This document shows, one piece after another, positions 26,280 through 34,913 of a DNA stretch of 64,000 nt. Within the stretch, counting starts at the first letter, position 1. Each line of letters opens with the position of its first letter. The position numbers were made by a program, and so were the translations under genes. The stretch spans positions 401,098-465,097 of the forward strand of contig DDFH01000006.1 of NCBI GenBank assembly GCA_002337085.1, in the 5' to 3' direction. The notes under the pieces were generated by a model. The model searched no databases and had not been told where the DNA came from. It saw nothing but the letters and a program-made list of their open reading frames with translations. The stretch comes from Hyphomonadaceae bacterium UBA1933 (GTDB lineage Bacteria; Pseudomonadota; Alphaproteobacteria; Caulobacterales; Aquidulcibacteraceae).

Positions 26280-27257
26280 ATGGACAATAATTTGATTTTA
26301 CCAGCTGCAGTAGCGGTTTTTGTTGTGCTAGTTGGTCTTGCCCTAGTTATGGGAGAAGATGAAACAGCGGGTAAACGTGTATCGTCTGTTGTAAAAAACA
26401 ATTCATCATTATCAAAACGAGTTAAAACCAACGATGCGCAAGGCGACCGTCGTAAAAAAATGATGAGCAGCCTTAAAGAAATGGAAGAGCGTGAAAAGAA
26501 GCTTAAAAAAGCGCGCCTTTCACTTTCTGCAAAGATTGAACAAGCTGGCTTGAACATTGACGAAAAAACCTTTTGGTTATTCTCTTTGGGCGCTGGGATT
26601 TTTGTCGCTGCGGTTGCATTTGCATTACACCAACCAATATTTGTTATTCCGCTTGCCGCTGCTGTCGCTGGTTTTGGCTTGCCGCGTTGGGTTATAGATT
26701 TCTTGATTGGTATGCGCCAAAAGAAATTCATCGCCGAATTTGCAGGTTCAATTGAGGTTATTGTTCGCGGGGTTAAATCTGGTCTTCCGCTTTTTGAATG
26801 TTTGAAAATTATCGGTCGTGAAGCACAAGAGCCATTAGCGGGCGAATTTCGCCGGGTTGTTGATTCCATGCAGATGGGTATGACGCTTGAGCAAGCTATG
26901 TCAAAATTATACGAACGTGTCCCGACACCTGAAGTTAGCTTTTTTACAATCGTTCTTGCTATTCAACAAAAGGCGGGCGGTAACTTATCAGAAGCATTAA
27001 ACAACCTATCAACTGTTTTGCGCGCCCGTAAGATGATGCGCGAAAAAGTAAAAGCATTGTCATCAGAGGCAAAGGCATCAGCTGGTATTATCGGTGCATT
27101 GCCGATTGTGGTTTGTGTTTTGGTTTCTATAACTTCACCGGATTATATGAAACTTTTGTTCACAGACAAAACTGGTCATATGATGTTGATGGTTGGAGCG
27201 GGCATGATGGGCAGCGGTGTTTTGGTCATGCGCAACATGATTAACTTTGATATTTAG
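26280..27257 (+). CDS. tadB: Flp pilus inner-membrane protein TadB
   Basis: The 325-residue GspF-type platform protein has an N-terminal helix (ILPAAVAVFVVLVGLAL), a basic cytosolic region, paired helices around residues 95-140, the T2SSF domain (FIAEFAGSIEVIVRGVKSGLPLFECL, then PTPEVSFFTIVLAIQQKAGGNLSEAL) and C-terminal helices. With TadC it forms the inner-membrane base moved by CpaF. It starts 12 bases after cpaF. Confidence 0.95.
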   Translation: MDNNLILPAAVAVFVVLVGLALVMGEDETAGKRVSSVVKNNSSLSKRVKTNDAQGDRRKKMMSSLKEMEEREKKLKKARLSLSAKIEQAGLNIDEKTFWLFSLGAGIFVAAVAFALHQPIFVIPLAAAVAGFGLPRWVIDFLIGMRQKKFIAEFAGSIEVIVRGVKSGLPLFECLKIIGREAQEPLAGEFRRVVDSMQMGMTLEQAMSKLYERVPTPEVSFFTIVLAIQQKAGGNLSEALNNLSTVLRARKMMREKVKALSSEAKASAGIIGALPIVVCVLVSITSPDYMKLLFTDKTGHMMLMVGAGMMGSGVLVMRNMINFDI

Positions 27258-27265
27258 GTGGTGCT

Positions 27266-28306
27266 ATGTCTGATTTCTTTGCCGATGTAAGTAGACTCGC
27301 ATCAGTCGTCACCAATCCAAATAATATCGCTGCGGGTATTATGGCAGGTGCTGCTTTTGTTACCGCATTTACCGTTTTACGCCCGCTTATGAGTTCAGAT
27401 AAACTTGCAAGCCGTATGAAATCTGTTGCTACGGATCGCGATGAATTGCGGCGAAAAAGCCGTGCTGCATTGGGGGTAAAAGAAAAGTCAGGATTGCGGC
27501 GTGAAGATACCTCGGCCTTTAAAAAAATTGTGGCTAAACTTAACCTTAAATCACTACTTGAAGATCCCAATGTTGAAAACAAGTTGCTTGAGGCTGGTAT
27601 GCGTGGCCCAAAATATATTTCTGTTTTCTATTTTGCACGTTTTACAACGCCAATCGTATTCTTTTTACTTGCACTAACGTACTTATTTGTTGCGGGTAAT
27701 GAGATGACCGCAAACCGTAAATTATTAATTGCAGTGGGTGCATGTGCGGCGGGCTTCTATCTGCCAAATATTCTTTTAAGCAATATTATCGCCAAGCGTA
27801 AACAATCAATCATGCGCGCATTTCCTGACGCGCTAGACCTTTTGTTGATTTGCGTTGAATCAGGTATGTCGATTGAGGCTGCATTCGCACGCGTTTCTGA
27901 GGAAATTGGCACAAGCTCTATCCCGCTTGCAGAGGAATTGGGCATTACAAATTCGGAGCTAGCGTATCTACAAGATCGACGCGTGGCGTATGAAAACCTT
28001 GCTCGTCGTACCAATCACCCTGGTATTAAGGCGGTTACTGTATCACTTATTCAAGCAGAAAAATACGGTACTCCACTTGGTTCTGCATTGCGGATAATGG
28101 CAAAAGAAAACCGTGAAATGCGCATGACCGAGGCCGAAAAAAAGGCGGCGGCACTTCCAGCAAAACTTACTGTTCCAATGATCCTTTTCTTCTTGCCAGT
28201 TCTATTTATCGTAATTCTAACACCTGCATATATTCAATGGCAAAATATGGACGGTCGTAAAGAAAAAACCGATGCCGCCCAGATGAAAGAAATCAAAGAC
28301 AGATAG
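27266..28306 (+). CDS. tadC: Flp pilus inner-membrane protein TadC
   Basis: The 346-residue GspF-type partner of TadB has an N-terminal helix (about 20-40), basic linker, paired helices (about 118-170) and the T2SSF domain (AFPDALDLLLICVESGMSIEAAFARVSEE, YGTPLGSALRIMAKENREMRMTEAEKKAAALPAKLTVPMI, in pieces). It is the last gene of the operon, 8 bases after tadB, and is followed 10 bases later by a strong terminator. Confidence 0.95.
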   Translation: MSDFFADVSRLASVVTNPNNIAAGIMAGAAFVTAFTVLRPLMSSDKLASRMKSVATDRDELRRKSRAALGVKEKSGLRREDTSAFKKIVAKLNLKSLLEDPNVENKLLEAGMRGPKYISVFYFARFTTPIVFFLLALTYLFVAGNEMTANRKLLIAVGACAAGFYLPNILLSNIIAKRKQSIMRAFPDALDLLLICVESGMSIEAAFARVSEEIGTSSIPLAEELGITNSELAYLQDRRVAYENLARRTNHPGIKAVTVSLIQAEKYGTPLGSALRIMAKENREMRMTEAEKKAAALPAKLTVPMILFFLPVLFIVILTPAYIQWQNMDGRKEKTDAAQMKEIKDR

Positions 28307-28316
28307 TCGCAAAGCA

Positions 28317-28345
28317 AAAACGCCCCGAAATTTTCGGGGCGTTTT
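28317..28345. terminator. Bidirectional terminator closing the tad operon
   Basis: A 13-bp stem AAAACGCCCCGAA / TTCGGGGCGTTTT with a 3-base loop lies between the convergent tadC and lipoprotein genes. A and T runs on both sides let it act in both directions. Confidence 0.92.
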
Positions 28346-28359
28346 GTTATATGCTACAT

Positions 28360-28824
28360 TTATTGATTACCGCAATTGGGGTGCATATGATGCATACCAT
28401 TTGGCTCTGATTGTGTCATCTGGTTCTGGTTTGCACCACAATTACAATCTGGCTTAAACAAAATAGTCATTCCAGTGCTTGCAACAATAATATTTCCGGT
28501 TTTATTGCCCATTTTATCTAAAAGATACAAACCTTCTGGTGCATTGAATGCCCGCCCGGCTTGAATGGTTTTTCCACCCATATCAGTTACCGCAAAATTA
28601 CCAGTACAGCCTGCAAATTCAGTTGTGTGGTCAAAGCTTCTAGCAATTGGTGGTGGGGGTGGTGGCGGAGGCAAAGGTGTCACAGGGTCGGCAATAACCA
28701 CTTTATCATCCCATACGCGTGCCTCTGCTTTAGGTTTATGTGAAGCGCATCCGCTGAGAATTATTGCGCTACTGCAAATTAATGCAATAGTAATACGAGA
28801 AATTGTCAGATTATCTTTCAACAT
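28360..28824 (-). CDS. Putative lipoprotein with proline run and His/Met/Cys-rich tail
   Basis: The 154-residue protein has a lipoprotein signal with LSGC (Cys about residue 26), a run of eight prolines (about 52-59), a small central domain with one Cys (FAGCTGNFAV), and a C-terminal tail with DCNCG, GMHHMHP and NCGNQ. The clustered Cys, Met and His look like a copper or other soft-metal site. No family recognised. It is convergent with the tad operon and unlikely to belong to it. Confidence 0.65.
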   Translation of the reverse strand: MLKDNLTISRITIALICSSAIILSGCASHKPKAEARVWDDKVVIADPVTPLPPPPPPPPIARSFDHTTEFAGCTGNFAVTDMGGKTIQAGRAFNAPEGLYLLDKMGNKTGNIIVASTGMTILFKPDCNCGANQNQMTQSEPNGMHHMHPNCGNQ

Positions 28825-28983
28825 AATTACCCCTAATCACAAGTTTTATTATAAAGTTACACAAGAATAGCACGAATATTTGAAATTAAAGCCCTTTTCA
28901 CCAAACAAGAGAAACTTTTATCAGATTTCCCAATTGGCTAAAGTCAAAAAAATGATATAGCGGGGCATAACAGAGATTAATCT

Positions 28984-30060
28984 ATGAATTTAAGTGAAGA
29001 ACGATTACTGCGAGTCGCAGACCGCTTTGAAGAAATTGATGCCCGTCTTTCGGTGGCAAGTGACGGTGGCGAAATTATGCGTCTTTCAAAAGAGCGTGCG
29101 AAACTTGCGCCCGTTGCCGATGCCATTCGTGCATTAAAAGGCAAAGAAAAAGAATTGACCGATTTGCAAGAGCTGATTGAAACCTTGCCCGCGTCCGATG
29201 AGATGGCGCAAATGGCGCAAGAAGAAATGCCACAGGTTAAAGAAGATTTGGAAAGCCTAAAAGGTGAGTTGCAAATCCTTCTATTGCCGCGCGATGAAGA
29301 TGATGACGCATCAGTTATTCTAGAGCTTCGCGCCGGAACCGGTGGTGATGAGGCGGCGCTATTTGTTGGCGATTTATATCGTATGTATCAAAGATATGCC
29401 GAACGTCAGGGTTGGAGATTAGAGCTTGATTCACTTTCCGAAGGTGACGCCGGCGGCTTTAAAGAAATTATTGCAACCATCAATGGCGATGGTGTTTTCG
29501 GTAAGCTGAAATTTGAATCTGGTACGCATCGTGTGCAACGTGTCCCCGCCACAGAGGCGCAGGGCAGGGTGCATACTTCGGCGGCAACGGTTGCGGTTTT
29601 GCCAGTTCCCGAAGAAACCAATATTGAGGTTCATGACAAAGATATTCGTATCGATACCTATCGCTCCTCTGGTGCGGGTGGTCAGCACGTTAACAAAACC
29701 GATTCTGCGGTACGTATTACCCACATCCCATCAGGTATTGTGGTTACGGCATCTGAAAAATCGCAACACCAAAACCGTGCCAATGCAATGAAAAACCTTA
29801 TTGCCCGATTGTATGAAAAAGAACGCGAAGAAAAGGCTAGGGCCCGCTCTGATGCCCGCGCATCACAAGTTGGTTCGGGTGATAGATCAGAAAAAATCCG
29901 CACTTATAATTTCCCACAAGGGCGGGTTTCGGATCACCGCATCAACCTTACACTCTATAAACTTGATGACGTGCTTGATGGCGGCGGCTTGGGCGATTTT
30001 GTAACTGCTTTAATTGCCGATGATACAGCAAAAAGACTAGCAGAGGCCGAAGAGGGATAA
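28984..30060 (+). CDS. prfA: Peptide chain release factor 1
   Basis: RF1 recognises UAA and UAG. The 358 residues contain the anticodon-like PAT motif (QRVPATEAQGRVHTSAAT), the catalytic GGQ loop (SSGAGGQHVNKTDSAVRI) and the C-terminal NFPQGRVSDHRINLTLYKL. The partner methyltransferase gene prmC, often next to prfA, is absent here; glnE follows after 45 bases. Confidence 0.97.
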   Translation: MNLSEERLLRVADRFEEIDARLSVASDGGEIMRLSKERAKLAPVADAIRALKGKEKELTDLQELIETLPASDEMAQMAQEEMPQVKEDLESLKGELQILLLPRDEDDDASVILELRAGTGGDEAALFVGDLYRMYQRYAERQGWRLELDSLSEGDAGGFKEIIATINGDGVFGKLKFESGTHRVQRVPATEAQGRVHTSAATVAVLPVPEETNIEVHDKDIRIDTYRSSGAGGQHVNKTDSAVRITHIPSGIVVTASEKSQHQNRANAMKNLIARLYEKEREEKARARSDARASQVGSGDRSEKIRTYNFPQGRVSDHRINLTLYKLDDVLDGGGLGDFVTALIADDTAKRLAEAEEG

Positions 30061-30105
30061 TAATTTCCCTTTAAATCGGCTTGGAAATCCGTTAAAATCC
30101 CACCC

Positions 30106-32916
30106 ATGTATAAAATAAATTCACTGGGGGGGATAAAGGATGCTTTTGCGGTTGCAATTGCAAATGCCCCGTATCTCGACAGAATAAATCGCAAATATCC
30201 TGAACTTTTTGACGAATTAACCACAACACACCCCAATGAATATCTCGCAAAATTGTGTGATATGGCGCAAAATGCACGTGAGCTGCCTTTATATGATGCC
30301 ATAAAACAATTGCGCATTGGCAAGGCAAAAATGCATTTTGCCCTCGCGGTTTATGATTTATCAAAAACTTTAGAAACCTTGGAAGTAACGGGATATCTTT
30401 CAAATTATGCCGATATTGCCATGCAAACGGCATTAAAACTGGCATGCGATGATGCGCCAGACCGCGATAAGCGTGCCTTTATTGATGGTGTTGTGCCTGG
30501 GCTTTTTATTATTGCAATGGGTAAACACGGGGCCAATGAACTAAATTATTCATCCGATATTGACTTGGCGGCATTTTATGACCGTGATTTTTTCCATGAG
30601 GATTACGCCTATCAAGCAAGCCCAATTTGTGTGCGGCTTTTGGGGGCGGTCTCAAAAATTATGGAAGACGTAACGCCTGAAAATTATGTATTCCGTGTTG
30701 ATTGGCGCCTACGTCCCGATCCACTTTCAACCCCACTTGCGGTGTCAACGCAAATGGCGGAAACCTATTATGAAGCAGTGGGTCAAAATTGGGAGCGCGC
30801 GGCATTAATAAAGGCGCGACCAATAGCCGGCGATTTCGCCCGCGCCACCGAATTTATTGACTTTTTGCAACCCTTCATTTGGCGTAAATATCTTGATCAT
30901 GCGGCGGTTTTGGATGTTGGTTCGATATTAAAACAAATCCACAAGCATAATCGTTCAGTCGATTATGATAATCCTGCATTTAATTTGAAGCTTGGGCGTG
31001 GTGGCATACGCGAAATTGAATTTTTCACCCAAACCCAGCAATTAATCCTTGGCGGGCGAGATGTTTCATTGCGCAAATCGCGCACAGTCGATGGTTTAAA
31101 AGCGCTTAGTGAAGCGGGAAGAATTGGCAAGAATATTGCTCAAGAGCTTACATATTCTTACTCATTCCTGCGCGATGTTGAACACCGTGTTCAAATGCTT
31201 GAAGATGAACAGACGCATTCACTGCCTGAAAACGAAGAAAAACGCGCGCGCATTGCGGCACTTTCTGGTTATTCATCGCTCGATGATTTTGATAAGGCAA
31301 TTCGTGAATGTCGTGAAATGGTGCGCGACCATATCACTGGGCTTTTCCCTGAAAGTGATAGTTTGTCGGTTGATGGCGGCTCGTTAATTTTTACGGGTGT
31401 TGATGATGATCCCGAAACCCTTGAAACCCTTTATGGTCTAGGCTTCAAAAATCCGGCCTTGGTTTCACAAACAATTCGTTCATGGCATCATGGGCGTGTT
31501 CGCGCCACCCGCACCACACGGGCGCGTGAAATTCTTACCAATATAACCCCACAATTATTGAAAACCATTGCTGACACCCAAGAGCCAGATTTGGTTTTTT
31601 CCCGCTTTAGTGATTTTATGACAGGGATTTCGGCGGGCGTGCAAACCCTTGCATTATTCCAAACCGAACCCGAAGTTTTGACAGAGTTTTGTATGACGCT
31701 GGCAATTTCGTCATCACTCGCCAATGATTTGGCAAAACGCCCCGCAATTTTAGACGCAATGTTATCACCGCGCTTTTTGGAGCCATTGGTTCAAGATGTT
31801 GATGGCGAAAGAATGCGACTATTACAAAGCCAGTTAGAAATATGTGAAGATTTTGAATTAGCACTTGATATTGTGCGCCGTTTCAAACGCGAAGAAGCAT
31901 TTCGCATTGGCTATCACCTTTTGCATAATCGCACAGATGGTATCAGCGCGGGAAAAAATTATTCTGATCTTGCCATATGTTGCATCAAATGTCTTTTACC
32001 CTATGCCATTAAAGAGGTTGAACGGCAATTTGGCGAATTTGACGGGCAAATTGCGGTCTGTGGTTGGGGTAAATTAGGCGGTGGGGAATTAAGTGCGAAT
32101 TCCGACCTTGATTTAATGGTGATATATGAACCCAAAGAAGGCGTTGAAAACTCTTCTGGTGAGCGTTCTTTAAGTGCTGAGAGCTATTTTGCCAAAGTAA
32201 CCCAAAGATTGGTTGCGGCATTATCGGTTTTAACTGCCGAGGGCCCGCTTTATGAGGTTGATATGCAATTGCGTCCTTCTGGCAAAAAAGGGCCGGTTGC
32301 GGTTCGTTATTCATCCTTCAAATCTTATTATGAAGCAGAAGCCTGGACCTGGGAGTTTCAGGCCCTTACCCGCCTTACACCAATTGCCGGTGATGCTGAA
32401 TTAATGGATAAAATTCGGAATACGACACATAAATTACTTACTCGTGAGCGTGATACGGCAAAAACAATTACCGATATTATGGAAATGCGCGGCAAAATTG
32501 CCGAACACCTTAAACCGCGTGGTGAGTTTGACTTTAAACGTCTTGATGGTGGCATCATAACCTTGGAATTTTTAACCCAAGCCTATGAGCTTATATATGC
32601 CAATAAATTTGACTTTGTTCTAAGCGCGAATACCGCAGAGGCATTGGCAAATCTTGGTGAATTTGGGCTTTTGGAGAAAGAAAAAGTTGGCCGCCTTATC
32701 AAGGCATGTGAAGATTTGAACAATGCGCGGCAAATTTTGGATATTATTTCCGGTTCTGGCTATCAATTAGATTCGGAAACAAATGTATCAAAGCAAGCCA
32801 TTGCTAATGTATTGAATTCACCTGATTTTAATGTTGCGCTTGCCGGGCTAAATGATGCGCGTAATGTTGTTAAAGAGGCATGGGAAAGCCTTTCAAACTC
32901 CATTACATCACTTTAA
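30106..32916 (+). CDS. glnE: Bifunctional glutamine synthetase adenylyltransferase/deadenylase
   Basis: GlnE adds AMP to glutamine synthetase and removes it in response to PII and glutamine. The 936 residues include two nucleotidyltransferase domains: N-terminal MGKHGANELNYSSDIDLAAFYD (about 143-164; deadenylase half) and C-terminal GKLGGGELSANSDLDLMVIYE (about 650-670; adenylylating half), with GRGGIREIEFFTQ and DGGIITLEFLTQ following each. Length and order are standard. A weak spot is the first domain, which has GKHGAN rather than the common GKLGGR. The start ATG is 45 bases after prfA. Confidence 0.95.
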   Translation: MYKINSLGGIKDAFAVAIANAPYLDRINRKYPELFDELTTTHPNEYLAKLCDMAQNARELPLYDAIKQLRIGKAKMHFALAVYDLSKTLETLEVTGYLSNYADIAMQTALKLACDDAPDRDKRAFIDGVVPGLFIIAMGKHGANELNYSSDIDLAAFYDRDFFHEDYAYQASPICVRLLGAVSKIMEDVTPENYVFRVDWRLRPDPLSTPLAVSTQMAETYYEAVGQNWERAALIKARPIAGDFARATEFIDFLQPFIWRKYLDHAAVLDVGSILKQIHKHNRSVDYDNPAFNLKLGRGGIREIEFFTQTQQLILGGRDVSLRKSRTVDGLKALSEAGRIGKNIAQELTYSYSFLRDVEHRVQMLEDEQTHSLPENEEKRARIAALSGYSSLDDFDKAIRECREMVRDHITGLFPESDSLSVDGGSLIFTGVDDDPETLETLYGLGFKNPALVSQTIRSWHHGRVRATRTTRAREILTNITPQLLKTIADTQEPDLVFSRFSDFMTGISAGVQTLALFQTEPEVLTEFCMTLAISSSLANDLAKRPAILDAMLSPRFLEPLVQDVDGERMRLLQSQLEICEDFELALDIVRRFKREEAFRIGYHLLHNRTDGISAGKNYSDLAICCIKCLLPYAIKEVERQFGEFDGQIAVCGWGKLGGGELSANSDLDLMVIYEPKEGVENSSGERSLSAESYFAKVTQRLVAALSVLTAEGPLYEVDMQLRPSGKKGPVAVRYSSFKSYYEAEAWTWEFQALTRLTPIAGDAELMDKIRNTTHKLLTRERDTAKTITDIMEMRGKIAEHLKPRGEFDFKRLDGGIITLEFLTQAYELIYANKFDFVLSANTAEALANLGEFGLLEKEKVGRLIKACEDLNNARQILDIISGSGYQLDSETNVSKQAIANVLNSPDFNVALAGLNDARNVVKEAWESLSNSITSL

Positions 32917-33047
32917 TTCACGTTGTTGCGACGGAATAGCAAAACCACTTCGTTATAAACTCAGATAGACAAAATCGATTTTGCAAGTTTTTGGGTGGCA
33001 ACCCCCTGCCATTCATGTTTAATTTGAAAAGTTTGACGAGGAATAAT

Positions 33048-33809
33048 ATGAAAATATCAAAACCAATTTTGGGTGCTTTACTTGTGACAATGTTTGCCAG
33101 CCCCGCTTTTGCAGATGGCTGGAAAGATGGTGGACACCACAACAAAATGGGCTTTAAAGACGGTGCTTTTAATGGTCCTGGTGGCCTGTTTGACCAAATC
33201 GATGCCAATCATGACGGTGTTATCACACGTGAAGAAGTAAAGGCGGCACATGATGCAATGTTTAATGCCATTGATACTAATCATGATGGTTATTTAACCC
33301 GTGAAGAAATGGCGGCGCATCGCAAAGCACAGATAGACAAAATGCAACAGCGTATGGCAGCCAGTCAGGCATCAATGTTTCAAGCCATTGATAAAAACAA
33401 AGATGGCGTAATAACCATTGATGAATGGAATGCATTTACCCCACCAAATCGTCCCGATATGGCAAAACGCCCTGATTTCAAAACTCGCCATGCGGATTTC
33501 TTCAAAAAGCTTGATACCAATAATGATGGCAAGCTTACTATGGCTGAATTTGCTGCTGGTCGTCCAAATCATAAAATGTCAGATCGCAAAGATATGATGA
33601 AAATGGGTGGCGGTCATATGGGCAAAGATGGCCCTCGTAACCCAGATACTAATCATGATGGAAAAATTTCCAAAGCTGAATGGGATGCAATGCCATTCCC
33701 ATTGTTTGATATTGCTGATACAAATCATGATGGTAAAATTACCAAAGATGAAGCCGCAAATGCTTCTAAATACAAGCATGGACGTGATTTTAAACAACCG
33801 CGTAACTAA
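33048..33809 (+). CDS. Exported EF-hand calcium-binding protein, six loops
   Basis: The 253-residue protein has a signal peptide ending SPAFA and six 12-residue EF-hand loops starting at about D52, D76, D115, D156, D200 and D224, all with DxNxDG cores. The fifth is preceded by a Met/His/Gly-rich stretch (MMKMGGGHMGKDG). GAGGAATAAT precedes ATG 33048, so the 19-residue upstream frame is not used. It should bind calcium in the periplasm or outside. An ECF sigma gene follows after 30 bases in the same frame, separated by two stop codons (TAA TAG), so the two are likely cotranscribed. Confidence 0.85.
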   Translation: MKISKPILGALLVTMFASPAFADGWKDGGHHNKMGFKDGAFNGPGGLFDQIDANHDGVITREEVKAAHDAMFNAIDTNHDGYLTREEMAAHRKAQIDKMQQRMAASQASMFQAIDKNKDGVITIDEWNAFTPPNRPDMAKRPDFKTRHADFFKKLDTNNDGKLTMAEFAAGRPNHKMSDRKDMMKMGGGHMGKDGPRNPDTNHDGKISKAEWDAMPFPLFDIADTNHDGKITKDEAANASKYKHGRDFKQPRN

Positions 33810-33839
33810 TAGATACGGAGAAAGCCTCTGCTGATAGAT

Positions 33840-34391
33840 TTGCAGACAAAGTTATTGCAAAAAACGCGCGATGGTGATCGCCGCGCAGCGGAGGCTTTGG
33901 TTCGTGCTGTTTCCCCGAAAATATTTGCTCTTGCATATCGCATGTTTAAAAATCAGGCGGATGCCGAAGAGGTGGTGCAAGAAGCATTATTAAAGCTATG
34001 GAAAGTTATTCCCGAATGGGAATTTGGTAAGGCAAAGGTTGAAACCTGGCTTTACCGCGTTACCTACAATCTTTGTATAGATAAATTACGGGCCGCAAAG
34101 AAATATATTGCCGAAGAGATTGACGATAATCATGTTTCGAATAGTATTTCTGCAGAACAAAGTTTAATCGTTTCCCAATCCGCAAGCAGTCTTGGTGCCT
34201 CGATTGAAACTTTACCTTCTCGGCAAAAAAGTGCCATAATCCTAACTTATTATGAGGGGTTAAGTGCCAAAGAAGCGGGTGCAATTATGGACATAAGCGT
34301 TGAGGCAGTCGAGTCATTGCTTGCCCGCGCCAAACGTAAATTGAAAGAAATGATAAAGCAGCAGGAGTTTAGCGACGGATTGGTAAATTAA
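33840..34391 (+). CDS. ECF-family RNA polymerase sigma factor
   Basis: The 183-residue protein shows sigma region 2 (ALAYRMFKNQADAEEVVQEALLKLWKV, then VETWLYRVTYNLCIDKLR) and region 4 (IETLPSRQKSAIILTYYEGLSAKEAGAIMDISVEAVESLLARAKRKLKE, in pieces). The start is uncertain: the first usual start is TTG at 33840, but the good ribosome site GGAG (33817-33820) is better placed for CTG at 33828 or 33831. Downstream after 18 bases is a single-TM protein that could be its anti-sigma factor. The EF-hand gene is just upstream. Confidence 0.87.
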   Translation: MQTKLLQKTRDGDRRAAEALVRAVSPKIFALAYRMFKNQADAEEVVQEALLKLWKVIPEWEFGKAKVETWLYRVTYNLCIDKLRAAKKYIAEEIDDNHVSNSISAEQSLIVSQSASSLGASIETLPSRQKSAIILTYYEGLSAKEAGAIMDISVEAVESLLARAKRKLKEMIKQQEFSDGLVN

Positions 34392-34409
34392 ATTCGTTTA
34401 ATATTTGGT

Positions 34410-34841
34410 ATGAACATGCAGAACAAAGAATTTGAAAAATTATTACCGCAAGATGAATTTGTACCGGTCTGCCCGACCGACAAGTTTGTTGCAGGTTTTC
34501 TTGCGCAAATGGACAATGATTTGCCTGTGCAGAAGGCACGTGTGGCGAATGATAATTTTGGTTTTTGGTCACGGATTGGTGCGGTCTCCGCGCTTGTTTT
34601 GGTGGTTTCAGGGTTTGTGTTTGTAAATTCAGATATGTCTGGTTTGATTTTTAATAATAAATCGCAAACAAAAATCATTGCGCAAATCGATACACCCCAA
34701 CCACCAGAACAATTGGCAATGTATGATGTTTATTATAACCAAAATATTAGCGGGCAAGACGCCTTCGCAAGCCAACTTATCGGCTATGAAGATATTTCAA
34801 CCGTTGTTCCTGTTGGTGATACGGTTCAAAAACAGCCGTAA
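34410..34841 (+). CDS. Single-pass membrane protein, possible anti-sigma factor
   Basis: The 143-residue protein has a cytosolic-looking N-terminus (1-52) with one Cys, one membrane helix (about 53-72, IGAVSALVLVVSGFVFV) and a 70-residue exported part. Topology and place right after an ECF sigma gene suggest an anti-sigma factor, but no zinc HxxxCxxC motif is present and the cytosolic part matches no anti-sigma domain I recognise. Start ATG 34410 or 34416. Confidence 0.6.
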   Translation: MNMQNKEFEKLLPQDEFVPVCPTDKFVAGFLAQMDNDLPVQKARVANDNFGFWSRIGAVSALVLVVSGFVFVNSDMSGLIFNNKSQTKIIAQIDTPQPPEQLAMYDVYYNQNISGQDAFASQLIGYEDISTVVPVGDTVQKQP

Positions 34842-34865
34842 TTTATTCTGTAATGCCGCTCAATA

Positions 34866-34894
34866 AAAAAACCCGTGATAAACACGGGGTTTTT
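34866..34894 (+). terminator. Intrinsic terminator after the ECF sigma cluster
   Basis: The stem CCCGTG / CACGGG with a 5-base loop is extended by A and T runs on both sides and followed by TTTTTAT. It lies 25 bases after the membrane-protein stop codon and before the convergent ATPase gene. Confidence 0.8.
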
Positions 34895-34913
34895 ATATTT
34901 TAATGCAACGATA

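Noticed and set aside
26168..26869. Long 233-codon minus-strand frame opposite cpaF/tadB
   Set aside because: It is antisense to two clear pilus genes, is very rich in Arg, Ser and Thr as shadow frames are, and has no ribosome site or family match.
32933..32959. EcfG-type promoter upstream of the EF-hand gene
   Set aside because: GGAAT and CGTT are present but only 13 bases apart, too close for the GGAAC-N16/17-CGTT consensus; kept only as a hint in the module finding.
33048..34391. EF-hand protein and sigma factor as one fused gene, since they are in the same frame
   Set aside because: TAA and TAG stand between them in frame, and the sigma gene has its own ribosome site.
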